Positions 49,826 to 60,253 are shown, counted from the stretch's first letter. The stretch is 64,000 nucleotides of DNA from Bacteroidales bacterium (GCA_016342685.1 JAEINU010000002.1:1-64000); one strand, 5' to 3'. The notes: generated by a model not told the origin, from the letters alone. A program made the numbers and translations.

Positions 49826-50515
49826 ATGAAGTTTATTGTTATTGAAGGATTGGACGGATCGGGTAAATCGACACAATTAAAGAAATTAAGATCTTACCTT
49901 GAAGAAAATCAAGTTAATTATGAGTATTTACACTTTCCTCGAACTGATTCTCCTATTTACGGTGATTTAGTTTCGCGATTTCTTCGTGGCGAACTAGGCG
50001 ACATAAATACCGTTAATCCTTATTTGATTGCACTGATTTATGCAGGAGATAGAAACGATGCCAAAGAAATGATAAACAACTGGTTATCTGAAGATAAACT
50101 AGTTATAGTTGATCGTTATGTATACTCAAACATTGCTTTCCAGTGTGCTAAATTAAGTGACGATAAAGAAATTGAAACCCTAACAGAATGGATTTTAGAT
50201 TTGGAATACAATTATTTTAAAATTCCAAAACCAGCTTTGAGCATCTTCTTAAATGTTCCTTTCGAGTTTACACGCAAAAATCTATCTGAACAAAGAGACG
50301 GAGAAGATCGAGATTACCTAAATGGGAAAGAAGATATTCACGAAAAAGATATTAATTTTCAGGATAAAGTTCGGAATGTATATCTAAGAGAAGTAGAAAA
50401 AGATAAAAATCTTAAAATTATTAATTGTGCAAATAACACTGGTGAAATGTCTAAATCAGATGAAATATTTGCCAAAATTATTGAATTATTAAAATCAGAA
50501 AGTATCATTAAATAA
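49826..50515 (+). CDS. tmk: thymidylate kinase
   Basis: Tmk phosphorylates dTMP to dTDP. The 229-residue protein has the P-loop IEGLDGSGKSTQLKKL, the DR-x motif VDRYVYSNIAFQ and a LID-like region FTRKNLSEQRDGEDRDY. The protein is a little longer than typical (about 205-215) because of a C-terminal extension. It opens a run of plus-strand housekeeping genes with the DoxX gene 8 bases later. Confidence 0.93.
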   Translation: MKFIVIEGLDGSGKSTQLKKLRSYLEENQVNYEYLHFPRTDSPIYGDLVSRFLRGELGDINTVNPYLIALIYAGDRNDAKEMINNWLSEDKLVIVDRYVYSNIAFQCAKLSDDKEIETLTEWILDLEYNYFKIPKPALSIFLNVPFEFTRKNLSEQRDGEDRDYLNGKEDIHEKDINFQDKVRNVYLREVEKDKNLKIINCANNTGEMSKSDEIFAKIIELLKSESIIK

Positions 50516-50523
50516 ATACCAAA

Positions 50524-51693
50524 ATGAAATTATTGAATAATATTAGCCGAATTTTTATTGGAATCGTTTTTGTTTTTTCGGGATTTGTAAAAGCTATTGA
50601 TCCACTTGGATCGACCTACAAATTCGTTGATTATTTTGAAGCTTTTGGAATGGATTTTTTAACATTTATGGCACTTCCATTAGCAATAATTTTAAGTACT
50701 CTTGAATTAGTAATTGGATTCTCCTTACTATTTGGAACAAAAAAGAAATTAACGGTTTGGTTGCTAAGTTTATTCCTGGGATTTTTCACAATCTTAACCT
50801 TCATATTGGCAATTTTTAATCCGGTTACGGATTGTGGTTGCTTTGGCGATGCCATTATAATGACCAATTGGCAAACCTTTGGAAAGAATATCTTTTTAAT
50901 GATTTTCGTTGTAATTCTGTATATAAATAAAGAAAAGTTCGAAGTTAATTGGACAAGTAAAAAACAATGGTTAATTATTTCAATACCAACCATTTTTAGC
51001 ATCCTATTATCAATTTATTGCTACAATAATCTTCCAATTATTGATTTCCGTCCGTACAAGATTGGAACTTATATCCCTGAAAAAATGATTATGCCCGAAG
51101 ATGCTCCTAGAGCTGAATACGAGACTACACTTATTTACACAAAAGATGGCGATATGATTGAAGTTTCGCTTGAGAATATCCCAGATTCAACATGGGAATG
51201 GGTAGAATCAAAAAATGTTTTAATTTCGGAAGGATACATTCCTCCTATTCATGATTTTACAATCGAAACATTAGCAGGAAACGACATTACAGAAATTGTA
51301 CTAAACGATGATAAATTCACTTTTTTGTTTATTGCCTATGATCTTAAAAAGACAAACACAAAAAATATGTATGAGATTAGCAAATTCGCTAATTTAACAA
51401 AGAAATCGGGCAAATGTAATTTCATTTGTATGACCTCATCAGCAGAATCTGAAATAAACGAATTTGTTAAAAAGACACATGCTCCATTCACATTTTTCAA
51501 TACCGATGAAATTACCTTAAAAACGATTGTTAGATCAAACCCTGGTATTGTTTTATTAAAAAAAGGAAGAATCTTAGGAAAATGGCACCATAGAAATACA
51601 CCAAGTTTTGAAGAAATTTCAAATGATTTCTTAGAAAACCCAAAGTATAAAAAATCGAATAAAACTGACGAGGCATTGGCTTACTTGAACTAA
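50524..51693 (+). CDS. BT_3928-type DoxX/MauE membrane protein with thioredoxin-like domain
   Basis: The 389-residue protein has an N-terminal four-helix DoxX/MauE-like membrane domain (FSGFVKAIDPLGSTYKFVDYFEAFG is the family opening; CGCFGDAI follows at about residue 101). After it comes a soluble thioredoxin-like region (about 220-385) that lacks an obvious CxxC. The family, known from Bacteroides as BT_3928, is thought to act in redox or membrane homeostasis. It lies upstream of an ABC permease and tpiA as in other Bacteroidales. Confidence 0.8.
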   Translation: MKLLNNISRIFIGIVFVFSGFVKAIDPLGSTYKFVDYFEAFGMDFLTFMALPLAIILSTLELVIGFSLLFGTKKKLTVWLLSLFLGFFTILTFILAIFNPVTDCGCFGDAIIMTNWQTFGKNIFLMIFVVILYINKEKFEVNWTSKKQWLIISIPTIFSILLSIYCYNNLPIIDFRPYKIGTYIPEKMIMPEDAPRAEYETTLIYTKDGDMIEVSLENIPDSTWEWVESKNVLISEGYIPPIHDFTIETLAGNDITEIVLNDDKFTFLFIAYDLKKTNTKNMYEISKFANLTKKSGKCNFICMTSSAESEINEFVKKTHAPFTFFNTDEITLKTIVRSNPGIVLLKKGRILGKWHHRNTPSFEEISNDFLENPKYKKSNKTDEALAYLN

Positions 51694-51705
51694 AGTTAAA
51701 TTTTA

Positions 51706-52785
51706 GTGATACATTTTTTTATTAAACGCTTGTTATACGCTCTTCTCATTCTATGGGGAGTAGTTAGCTTAGTATTTTTCCTATTTAATATATTACCAGG
51801 TGATCCTGCAAAGATGATGCTTGGGCAACGTTCCGATATTTCAACCATTGAGTCTATTCGAAAAGAACTTGGTTTGGATAAATCGAAAGGAATGCAATAC
51901 CTTAAATACATTAATGATTTATCACCATTATCGATTCATAATGAAACAAATACAGAAAGCTATTTTTACTTAGATACCAATAAATATAATTACAAGAAAG
52001 TACTTAAGATATCAAAGCAATCGGTTTTGGTTGCAAAAACACCGTATTTACGAAGATCATATCAAAGTAAAAAATTGGTCTCTGAAATTATTGGTGAAAC
52101 ATTACCTAATACTTTTATTCTAGCCTTTTCATCTATAATTTTTGCAAGCTTGCTTGGCATATTTTTGGGAATTGTAGCAGCTATAAAAAAAGATAGTTTT
52201 TTCGATAGAGCGTCACTCCTGTTTTCGGCATTTGGAATGTCTCTCCCATCCTTTTTTGCGGCAATTCTTATAGGATGGATCTTTGCTTTTGTATTGGGCG
52301 ATATAACAGGATTAAACCTCACAGGGAATATTTACGAAATTGATGATTTAGGTGAAGGAATTCATTTACGTTTAAAGAACCTTATATTACCAGCAATAAC
52401 ATTAGGAATAAGACCATTAGCAATAGTTATTCAGCTCGCTCGTAATTCCATGCTCGACGTCTTATCCCAAGATTACATAAGAACAGCAAGAGCCAAAGGA
52501 CTTTCGTTTAAACGAATTATCTGGAAACATGCACTTAAAAACTCTCTTAATCCTGTAATTACAGCCATATCGGGATGGTTTGCTTCCTTAATGGCTGGTG
52601 TTGTTTTTATTGAGTATATATTTGGGTGGAAAGGTCTGGGATACGTTATCGTTGATTCTTTAAACAAATACGATTTGCCAGTTATAGTTGGCTGCGTGCT
52701 AACTATATCTGTAATGTTTATAATAATAAATACACTCGTGGATGTTATGTATGCTATTCTCGATCCACGCATTAAGCTTGAATAA
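51706..52785 (+). CDS. ABC transporter permease, DppB/OppB type
   Basis: The 359-residue inner-membrane permease starts with GTG at 51706. The N-terminus has the binding-protein-dependent transport pattern FIKRLLYALLILWGVVSLVFFLFNILPGDPAKMM, and the C-terminal EAA region reads RTARAKGLSFKRIIWKHALKNSLNPVIT. An insert of about 70-100 residues (near 75-130, rich in Ser, Lys and Tyr) separates the first span from the rest. No binding protein or ATPase gene is next to it, so its partners must lie elsewhere. Peptide or nickel transport is the family norm. Confidence 0.8.
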   Translation: MIHFFIKRLLYALLILWGVVSLVFFLFNILPGDPAKMMLGQRSDISTIESIRKELGLDKSKGMQYLKYINDLSPLSIHNETNTESYFYLDTNKYNYKKVLKISKQSVLVAKTPYLRRSYQSKKLVSEIIGETLPNTFILAFSSIIFASLLGIFLGIVAAIKKDSFFDRASLLFSAFGMSLPSFFAAILIGWIFAFVLGDITGLNLTGNIYEIDDLGEGIHLRLKNLILPAITLGIRPLAIVIQLARNSMLDVLSQDYIRTARAKGLSFKRIIWKHALKNSLNPVITAISGWFASLMAGVVFIEYIFGWKGLGYVIVDSLNKYDLPVIVGCVLTISVMFIIINTLVDVMYAILDPRIKLE

Positions 52786-52824
52786 TTTTTTATCAATTAT
52801 AAACTCTAAGAGCTTATAATTTCT

Positions 52825-52832
52825 TATTTTTG
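52825..52832 (+). promoter_or_regulatory. -7 element before tpiA
   Basis: TATTTTTG matches TAnnTTTG 36 bases before the tpiA ATG. A -33 TTTG was not found at the expected spacing. Confidence 0.5.
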
Positions 52833-52867
52833 GTAATACAATCAACGTACTTTTAAAAATCATACAA

Positions 52868-53620
52868 ATGAGAAAAAATATTGTCGCAGGAAACTGGAAA
52901 ATGAACAAAAATTTTCCGGAAGGAATAGAATTGATTAAAGATATTCTAGAACAAAGTAAAAATGTGGATAAAGCAGAATTGATAGTTTCTCCACCGTATA
53001 TATTTTTAAGTGAAGCAGCTTCTTTACTTTCAAATTCAACGATTGGATTGGCCGCACAAAATTGTTCGAATCAGGAAAGTGGCGCATATACAGGTGAAAT
53101 ATCTTCATCGATGATTAATTCTGTTGGAGCAAACCATGTAATTCTAGGTCACTCAGAACGCAGAGCATATTATGGCGAAACCGATGAACTAATAAATCAG
53201 AAAATTAAACTTTGTATTGCAAACAGTTTAAAACCAATAGTTTGTTGTGGTGAGGTTTTACAAGAACGAGAAAACGAAGAGCATTTTACAGTTGTAGCTA
53301 AGCAATTAAAAGGGATGTTTGAAAATGTTAGTCCTGAAGAATTTAAAAATGTTATTATTGCATACGAACCAGTTTGGGCTATAGGAACAGGAAAAACAGC
53401 AAGTCCTGAGCAAGCGCAAGAAATTCATGAGTTTATTCGAGAAACAATTAAGAATTCATACGGATCAGAATTAGCAAACAATCTATCAATTCTATATGGA
53501 GGTAGTTGTAAACCTTCAAATGCAAAAGAGATTTTTGCTAAACCAGATGTCGATGGTGGCTTAATAGGTGGAGCAGCACTAAATGCCAATGACTTTATAG
53601 CAATAGCACAATCTTTTTAA
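52868..53620 (+). CDS. tpiA: triosephosphate isomerase
   Basis: TpiA interconverts dihydroxyacetone phosphate and glyceraldehyde-3-phosphate. The 250-residue barrel has the motifs VAGNWKMNK, GAYTGEISSSMI, VILGHSERR (catalytic His), the catalytic Glu in YEPVWAIGTGKTA, and the phosphate-binding LYGGSCKPSN and DGGLIGGAAL. It is followed by prmA in a plus-strand run. Confidence 0.96.
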   Translation: MRKNIVAGNWKMNKNFPEGIELIKDILEQSKNVDKAELIVSPPYIFLSEAASLLSNSTIGLAAQNCSNQESGAYTGEISSSMINSVGANHVILGHSERRAYYGETDELINQKIKLCIANSLKPIVCCGEVLQERENEEHFTVVAKQLKGMFENVSPEEFKNVIIAYEPVWAIGTGKTASPEQAQEIHEFIRETIKNSYGSELANNLSILYGGSCKPSNAKEIFAKPDVDGGLIGGAALNANDFIAIAQSF

Positions 53621-53632
53621 TAAAATACAACA

Positions 53633-54472
53633 ATGGACTATATAGAATTAAGATGTAAAATAGCTGCAGAAGATATTCAATCAATTTCTGATATTTTAAT
53701 TGCTGAATTAAACGAAATTGGATACGAAAGCTACGACGAAACAGATGAGGGTCTTCAGGCTTATATACTTGAGAAATCCTTTGACATTGATAAAGTTAAG
53801 AAACTTCAGGCAAATGAAATCCCTAATATTCAGATTGATTATGAATGGGAACTAATTAAAACACAAAACTGGAATGCCGTTTGGGAAAGCAACTTTAATC
53901 CGATTACCGTTGAAGATAAATGCATTATTCGTGCTCCTTTCCATACAGATACACTAAAATGTGAGTTCGAAATTATTATTGAACCTAAAATGTCATTTGG
54001 AACCGGGCATCACGAAACAACTTTTTTAATGTTAAAAACAATGCTTGATCTTGATTTTAAGAATAAAACTGTTTTAGATATGGGTTGTGGAACTGGTGTA
54101 CTGGCAATTCTTGCTAAAATGAAAGGTGCAACAGATATTACAGCCATTGATATTGATGAATGGGCTTACAACAATACCATTGAAAATATTGAACGAAACA
54201 ACAGCTTAGACATTAAGGTATTTCAAGGTGATGCTAGCTTATTAACGGATCAACAATTTGATGTAATTATTGCCAACATTAACCGAAATATTTTATTGGA
54301 AGATATTAAACATTACTCAAAGGTTTTAAAATCAGGAGGAACACTTCTATTGAGTGGTATTTACGATAAAGACTTAACTCTAATCAAAACTGAAACATCT
54401 GAAAATAATCTTGAATATATCAGTTATATCGAAAAAAACAGTTGGGTAGCTGCAAGGTTTACCAAGAATTAA
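53633..54472 (+). CDS. prmA: ribosomal protein L11 methyltransferase
   Basis: PrmA trimethylates ribosomal protein L11. The 279-residue protein has a short N-terminal domain and a class I methyltransferase fold with MSFGTGHHETTFLML, VLDMGCGTGVLAILAKMKGA and the catalytic-loop motif IANINRNILLEDI. The order tpiA-prmA is typical for Bacteroidales. Its stop at 54472 lies 17 bases before the chosen start of the large protein that follows. Confidence 0.9.
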   Translation: MDYIELRCKIAAEDIQSISDILIAELNEIGYESYDETDEGLQAYILEKSFDIDKVKKLQANEIPNIQIDYEWELIKTQNWNAVWESNFNPITVEDKCIIRAPFHTDTLKCEFEIIIEPKMSFGTGHHETTFLMLKTMLDLDFKNKTVLDMGCGTGVLAILAKMKGATDITAIDIDEWAYNNTIENIERNNSLDIKVFQGDASLLTDQQFDVIIANINRNILLEDIKHYSKVLKSGGTLLLSGIYDKDLTLIKTETSENNLEYISYIEKNSWVAARFTKN

Positions 54473-54489
54473 TAAATAAAACCACACCA

Positions 54490-57400
54490 ATGAAAAGATT
54501 TATCTTAAAAGGTTTAGGACTCATTTTTTTTTGTGCAATTCTTACAACAAGTTATGCTCAGGATATAAAGGAATTTTCTCAAGACACAGCAATATTCATT
54601 GATCAATTCGAAGAGTTTGTCGATAGAAATATTTCAGAACAAGAAGAAGATAGTCTTAAGTCTTTTAAAGATAAATGGGAAGAAGCTTATTTTTCCGAAG
54701 ATATTATGAATCGATTCATTGGTGTTTGTAATTTAATGATATCAAACAAAGCACGAAGAAATCCTCACTTTACTAAATATTACGATCTGGTAATGACTTT
54801 TCATAGAACCGAAGAAGCTATGAAACACTACGATAATTGGGAGAAAGGAATTTACTATATTTTTGAAACTGAAAAATACCCTCTACGTTCTGTTAAAGAA
54901 TACTTTAAAAACACAAAATCATTAATTCTTGATAACATTATTTACAGCACATATTCAACAAGTTGGCAAGTCAGTTCTTCTGATTTTAAAATAATTGTTG
55001 ATGGGTCTTTAAAATTTACCTTCGAGAAAACAAATTTAACCTGCAAAATCAAATCTGATTCTATTGATATATTTGAAACAAGTGGAGAGTTTTACCCATT
55101 AACAAACCAATGGATTGGTAAAAATGGTAATGTAACATGGGAAAGAGCCGATTATTATCCAGATGAGGTTGAAGCAATTTTAAACGATTATGAAATCAAT
55201 TTAAAGAAATCGGGATATACCGCCGATTCTGCAACATTCATTAATAAATTGTATTTTGATGAGCCAATTTTAGGAAAACTTTCCGATCAGGTTATTCACA
55301 TCATGTCTCCAAGTAAATCAATATATCCAGAATTTAACTCCTATAAAAAGAGATTCTTTATAGAAGGCATGTACGAAGATATTAATTACGACGGCGGCCT
55401 TTCTATGAAAGGTTCAAACTTATTAGGATCGGGCGATAGTAATAATGAAGCCTACCTTTACATAGAAAGAAACGACACCTCAATTTTAACAGCCATGGCA
55501 AAAACATTTATGTTTATGAATGGCCGAATCGTTTCGAACAATGCTCAAATTACGATCTACATGGAAGAAGATTCCATATATCATCCCGGAATTTCGTTCG
55601 ATTATACAACGTACACAAAAGAAGTTTCGTTAACTGCATCGGATCGAATTGTATCTAAAAGTCCTTATTTCGATTCATATCATAATATAACAATGAACTT
55701 TGATCGACTCTTATGGCGAACAAACGATAGCAAGATATATTTAACTAAACGAAGAGGCGCAGCAATTGGTAATGGCGTTTTTACATCTTCTAATTTCTAT
55801 AACCTAATTGAATTTGAAAGGGTTATGATGCGTGATGATTTTCATCCCTTAATAGCCATTAAGAATTATGCAAATAAAATTCAGGCAACACAGTTTAAAG
55901 GAGAAGATCTGGCTCGGTTTTTAGGATACGATGATTATCAGATTAAACAAATGCTTATGTTTTTAAGTGTCGATGGATTTATTTTTTACGATACTGACAA
56001 AGACGAAGCAATAATAAAAAAGAAACTATACGATTTTATTGATGCCCGTTTCGGGAAGATTGATTACGATGTTATTAACTTTAATTCGGTTACTGAAGAC
56101 CTCGTTCATAATGGTGTTTTAGATTTAAAATCTTACGATTTGGAAATTAATGGTGTTCCTGAAATATTCCTTTCCGATTCTCAGAACGTTGCAATTTATC
56201 CAAAACATCAAAAAATCATAATGAAAAAGGATAGGAATTTTAGTTTTGCAGGAATTGTTGATGCTGGACTTTTTACTTTCTATGGCGACGAATTTTATTT
56301 TAATTATGATACATTCAAAATTAGTCTATCGAATATTAACTCATTAGAAATAAAAGTGCAGACCGACGACTATGATATGTACAACAATCCAATTCTTGAT
56401 CTAATCCAAAATAAAATTGAGATTATTAATGGTGATTTACTTATCGACAAACCATTTAACAAATCTGGCTTACAAGATTTTCCCGATTACCCTATTTTTA
56501 AAAGTTACGACAACTCTTTTGTGTATTACGATAAGCCTAGTATATACAATGGCGTATATGAACGCGACAGCTTCTATTTTGAGGTTGATCCTTTTATAAT
56601 AGATAGTCTCGATAATTTTTCGGCTAAAGGACTAAGATTTAATGGGAAGTTTAGCTCTTCGAATATATTCCCGCCATTCGAAAATGAAATATATAAACGT
56701 CCCGATAATTCTTTAGGTTTTGTTCGGGAAACACCCCCTGACGGTTTTCCTCTATACGAAGGAAAAGGAACCTATTACAATAAAATAGACTTAAGCAATA
56801 AAGGTTTACGAGGATCGGGAACACTTGAATATTTAACATCAAAAGCAGAAACGGATAACGTTCTGTTTTTCCCCGACTCAACTAAAATTCATGCTACCAG
56901 TTTTACAATGGCACAAAGAAATACCGGAATCGAATTTCCAAATTTAAATTCTTCCAATATAAATATTGAATGGTATCCATACGATGATATTATGTATGCC
57001 GAGCAAACAAAAGAACCTTTCGAATTATTTGGTAATAATTCAATGCTCTCAGGCTCACTTACAATACAACCCATTGGACTTAAAGGAAATGGTATTTTTA
57101 ATTTGGACAAAGCCGAATTGCGCTCAAAAGAATTTAACATCTCATCAAATTCTTTTAAATCAGATACAACCACTTTTAGTTTGAAATCTATCGACAAAAA
57201 AGATTTCAATTTTATCACAGAAAATTTAAAAGGAGAAATTGATTTCACAAGTCAAGCTGGAGACTTTGTTTCAAACGATCAATTCACGATTGCAAAATTT
57301 CCTAAAAATCTATATTTAAGTTATTTAGATAAATTTAATTGGAATATTTCAGAGGATGAAATTGCAATTGTTTCGAGTCCACAGATTGATACAACTGCAT

Positions 57401-59166
57401 CCGAAAATATTAAAGAATTAGCCCGACTAAAAGATGATAATCTACCGGGGGCATTATATCTGTCGATACATCGAAGTCAGGATTCTTTGCGTTTTGCCTC
57501 TACAAATGCAATTTACAAACTCAAAGACAGTACCATTAATGCTACCGAAGTTGAATATATAAAAGTTGCAGATGCCCTCGTCTATCCTGAAGAAAAAGAT
57601 GTTACAATAGGAAATCTTGCAGAAATTAAAACTTTAAAAAATGCAGAAATAATTGCTGATTCAGAGCATAGATATCATAAGATCTATAATGCTAAAGTAA
57701 ATATTAAAGGAAGATATAATTACTTAGGAACAGGAGATTATGATTATATTGATGAAAATAAAGATGTACAAATTGTTCATTTTACTGATATTTCTGTAGA
57801 TACTAGCAAACAAACAATTGCAAGAAGTAAAATTGCCCGAACAGACGATTTCACGCTTAGCCCTGTTTATCATTACCAAGGGAATATTCAGTTAAATGCA
57901 AGTCGTAAATATCTCTCCTTCAATGGTGGAGTAAAACTTGCATATAATTGTCCAAGAAAAGAAACTCACTATGCAACTTTTAAATCAGAAATAAATCCCG
58001 ATAGCATTTATATTCCAATTAGCGATTTAACAAAAAGCATAAACGGAAGAGGATTATTTGCGGCATCGTTTATTACAAAAGATTCATCACATATTTATAC
58101 CCGTTTTCTCGATCAGAGAAGAGATCCCAACGATGAAGCACTTGTAAGAGCACTAGGGTATTTATATTTTAATAAAAATGCAAATAAATATGTGGTTGCC
58201 GAAGAATCTAAACACAGAGATAAAGATACTATTGGAAGCTTGGTAAGCTTACAAAGAGATATGTGTTTGCAACATTCGGAAGGTAAAGTAAATCTTGGTA
58301 TTGAACTCGGACAAGTTAAATTATCTCCTGCTGGTTCTGTAAATCATCTTTTAGATAAAAATGAAATAAAACTTGAGTTGATTTTACCTTTAGATTTCTT
58401 TTTCTCTGATGCTGCTCTTGATACTTTAGCAAAGGATATCCAATCGATTCGAGGAATGGATGCTATGAGCATAAGCTCAGGTTTCTTTAAAAAGAATATG
58501 AACGAATTGGTTGGTCCGATTAACTATAATGAATACAACAATCAAATTATGTTATATGGTAACGATGCTGTGTTACCACAATCATCTCAGCACACATTAG
58601 TTTTAGGTAGTGTAAAGTTAAAATGGTTCACAGAATCGGGATCATACATGAATTATGGAAAAATAGGAATTGCCACAATTAATAACAAACCTATTAACAA
58701 ATATGTAGAAGGACATTTACAAATCCTAAAAAGACGAAGTGGAGATTTACTAAAATTCTATTTCAAGCTACCAAATAACAATTATTACTATTTTACATAT
58801 TCGCGTGGTGTAATGCAAACCCTTTCGAATAACAAAGATTTTATGAATGTTATTAAAGGTTTAAAGAACAAACAACGTAAGCTTAAAACACCTCGTGGCA
58901 CTACCCCATATCGTTATATTGTTGCAACAGAACAGAACATGCAGCAATTCTTACGTAGCATTCGTTTATTTGAAGAAGCACAAATTGCAAAAGAGGAAGA
59001 ACTCAAACAATTAGAGCAAGAAAGACTTGAATTAGAACAGCAAGAACTAGAACAACAGAAGCAATTAGAGAAAGAAAATCTTGAAGAAGAAACCGAGGAA
59101 GCTTTACCTGAAAATGAACAATTAAAAGAAAATGAAGTTTCTACCGAAGAAAGTAAAAACTTGTAA
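54490..59166 (+). CDS. giant secreted protein of unknown function
   Basis: The ATG at 54490 gives 1558 residues with a signal peptide ending TSYAQ; the longer frame needs TTG at 54442 and overlaps prmA. I do not recognise a named family. The body is beta-rich with many repeated patterns such as KGNGIFNLDKAELRS and GSGTLEYLTSKAETD (about residues 730-920). These resemble LptA/TamB-like layered strands, which is a guess. The last 100 residues form a Gln/Glu coiled coil (EEELKQLEQERLELEQQELE). No sorting domain or barrel end is seen, so periplasmic is likely. It follows prmA by 17 bases and precedes a methyltransferase by 2. Confidence 0.6.
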   Translation: MKRFILKGLGLIFFCAILTTSYAQDIKEFSQDTAIFIDQFEEFVDRNISEQEEDSLKSFKDKWEEAYFSEDIMNRFIGVCNLMISNKARRNPHFTKYYDLVMTFHRTEEAMKHYDNWEKGIYYIFETEKYPLRSVKEYFKNTKSLILDNIIYSTYSTSWQVSSSDFKIIVDGSLKFTFEKTNLTCKIKSDSIDIFETSGEFYPLTNQWIGKNGNVTWERADYYPDEVEAILNDYEINLKKSGYTADSATFINKLYFDEPILGKLSDQVIHIMSPSKSIYPEFNSYKKRFFIEGMYEDINYDGGLSMKGSNLLGSGDSNNEAYLYIERNDTSILTAMAKTFMFMNGRIVSNNAQITIYMEEDSIYHPGISFDYTTYTKEVSLTASDRIVSKSPYFDSYHNITMNFDRLLWRTNDSKIYLTKRRGAAIGNGVFTSSNFYNLIEFERVMMRDDFHPLIAIKNYANKIQATQFKGEDLARFLGYDDYQIKQMLMFLSVDGFIFYDTDKDEAIIKKKLYDFIDARFGKIDYDVINFNSVTEDLVHNGVLDLKSYDLEINGVPEIFLSDSQNVAIYPKHQKIIMKKDRNFSFAGIVDAGLFTFYGDEFYFNYDTFKISLSNINSLEIKVQTDDYDMYNNPILDLIQNKIEIINGDLLIDKPFNKSGLQDFPDYPIFKSYDNSFVYYDKPSIYNGVYERDSFYFEVDPFIIDSLDNFSAKGLRFNGKFSSSNIFPPFENEIYKRPDNSLGFVRETPPDGFPLYEGKGTYYNKIDLSNKGLRGSGTLEYLTSKAETDNVLFFPDSTKIHATSFTMAQRNTGIEFPNLNSSNINIEWYPYDDIMYAEQTKEPFELFGNNSMLSGSLTIQPIGLKGNGIFNLDKAELRSKEFNISSNSFKSDTTTFSLKSIDKKDFNFITENLKGEIDFTSQAGDFVSNDQFTIAKFPKNLYLSYLDKFNWNISEDEIAIVSSPQIDTTASENIKELARLKDDNLPGALYLSIHRSQDSLRFASTNAIYKLKDSTINATEVEYIKVADALVYPEEKDVTIGNLAEIKTLKNAEIIADSEHRYHKIYNAKVNIKGRYNYLGTGDYDYIDENKDVQIVHFTDISVDTSKQTIARSKIARTDDFTLSPVYHYQGNIQLNASRKYLSFNGGVKLAYNCPRKETHYATFKSEINPDSIYIPISDLTKSINGRGLFAASFITKDSSHIYTRFLDQRRDPNDEALVRALGYLYFNKNANKYVVAEESKHRDKDTIGSLVSLQRDMCLQHSEGKVNLGIELGQVKLSPAGSVNHLLDKNEIKLELILPLDFFFSDAALDTLAKDIQSIRGMDAMSISSGFFKKNMNELVGPINYNEYNNQIMLYGNDAVLPQSSQHTLVLGSVKLKWFTESGSYMNYGKIGIATINNKPINKYVEGHLQILKRRSGDLLKFYFKLPNNNYYYFTYSRGVMQTLSNNKDFMNVIKGLKNKQRKLKTPRGTTPYRYIVATEQNMQQFLRSIRLFEEAQIAKEEELKQLEQERLELEQQELEQQKQLEKENLEEETEEALPENEQLKENEVSTEESKNL

Positions 59167-59168
59167 TA

Positions 59169-59762
59169 ATGAAAGAAGCCTGGGATAAACGTTATAATTC
59201 GAATGAATATATTTATGGTTTAAAACCAAATCAGTTTTTAAGTACAAATATAAATACCTTAAAACCTGGAAAGATACTTTTACCTGGTGATGGAGAAGGA
59301 CGAAACTCTATTTATGCCGCAAAACTTGGATGGGAGGTTACTGCTTTCGATTACAGCAATTCTGGCAAGGAGAAAGCTTTAAAATTAGCTGAATCGTATA
59401 ACCTAGAAATTAACTACGAAATCTCAGATGTAAATAACTTTCAAACCAAAAAAAGCTTTGATGTAATATCGATAGTATTCTTGCATTTAACCAAAGAAAC
59501 AAGAATTCCCTTTCATAAAAACTTGTATAAATTTCTAAACCCTGGAGGCAAAGTTATTTTGGAGTGTTTCTCGAAATCTCAAATCAAAAATAATTCAGGA
59601 GGTCCAAAAAATCTTGATTTACTTTATAGCATTGAAGATATTAAAACTGATTTCTCCGAATATCAAATTGAGCTTCTTGAAGAAACTCAAGTCAATTTAG
59701 ACGAAGGGCCATTACATCAAGGCATAGCTAATGTAATTCGTTTAATTGCACGAAAAATTTAG
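59169..59762 (+). CDS. class I SAM-dependent methyltransferase (TehB-like)
   Basis: The 197-residue protein has the motif ILLPGDGEGRNSIYAAKLGW (36-55) in which GDGEGRN replaces the common GxGxG, followed by VTAFDYSNSG and the DVISIVFLHL post-motif II. The opening WDKRYNSNEYIYGLKPNQFL is a hallmark of the TehB/thiopurine-type subgroup. The acceptor is unknown. It starts 2 bases after the giant protein stop and overlaps the convergent phosphoesterase gene by 4 bases. Confidence 0.8.
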   Translation: MKEAWDKRYNSNEYIYGLKPNQFLSTNINTLKPGKILLPGDGEGRNSIYAAKLGWEVTAFDYSNSGKEKALKLAESYNLEINYEISDVNNFQTKKSFDVISIVFLHLTKETRIPFHKNLYKFLNPGGKVILECFSKSQIKNNSGGPKNLDLLYSIEDIKTDFSEYQIELLEETQVNLDEGPLHQGIANVIRLIARKI

Positions 59763-60253
59763 CTTCTTTGCTTTTCAAAAACTTCTAGATTTTTTATTTC
59801 TGCTCCATCAATTTCAAAACGGATAGCTGTCTGAACTCTATGCATTCCTGACTTACCAGCAGCACCTGGATTTATATGAAGTAGTTCGTTTTTATCATCA
59901 TAAATAACTTTAAGAATATGCGAATGACCTGATATAAATAAATTTGGTTTTATCTTAGAAATAGCCTCTTTCATTGTTTTTTCGTATCTACCCGGATAGC
60001 CTCCAATATGTGTCATTAAAACCTTAACACTTTCGCAATTAAAAGATTGTATTTGCGGATAAACAATACGCACATCTTGTCCATCAATATTTCCATAAAC
60101 TGCCTTCAGGGTTTTTTTTCTTGAAATTGCATCAGCTGTTTCAATATTTCCAATATCTCCTGCATGCCAAAGTTCATCACAATCCTTAAAAAAATTCATT
60201 ATTTTTTCGTCGATATAAGAATGCGTATCCGATAATAATCCGATCTTTTTCAT
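59759..60253 (-). CDS. YfcE/MJ0936-type metallophosphoesterase
   Basis: The 164-residue calcineurin-like phosphodiesterase has the metal motifs LLSDTHS (D-x-H), HAGDIGN (GD), GNIDG (GN-x), LMTHIGG (H) and the GHSH pair (SGHSHIL). Similar enzymes cleave simple phosphodiesters and have loosely defined roles. Its ATG at 60253 lies beside the divergent rsmE. CAAAGATA at 60295-60302 gives a -7 box on this strand. Confidence 0.88.
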   Translation of the reverse strand: MKKIGLLSDTHSYIDEKIMNFFKDCDELWHAGDIGNIETADAISRKKTLKAVYGNIDGQDVRIVYPQIQSFNCESVKVLMTHIGGYPGRYEKTMKEAISKIKPNLFISGHSHILKVIYDDKNELLHINPGAAGKSGMHRVQTAIRFEIDGAEIKNLEVFEKQRS

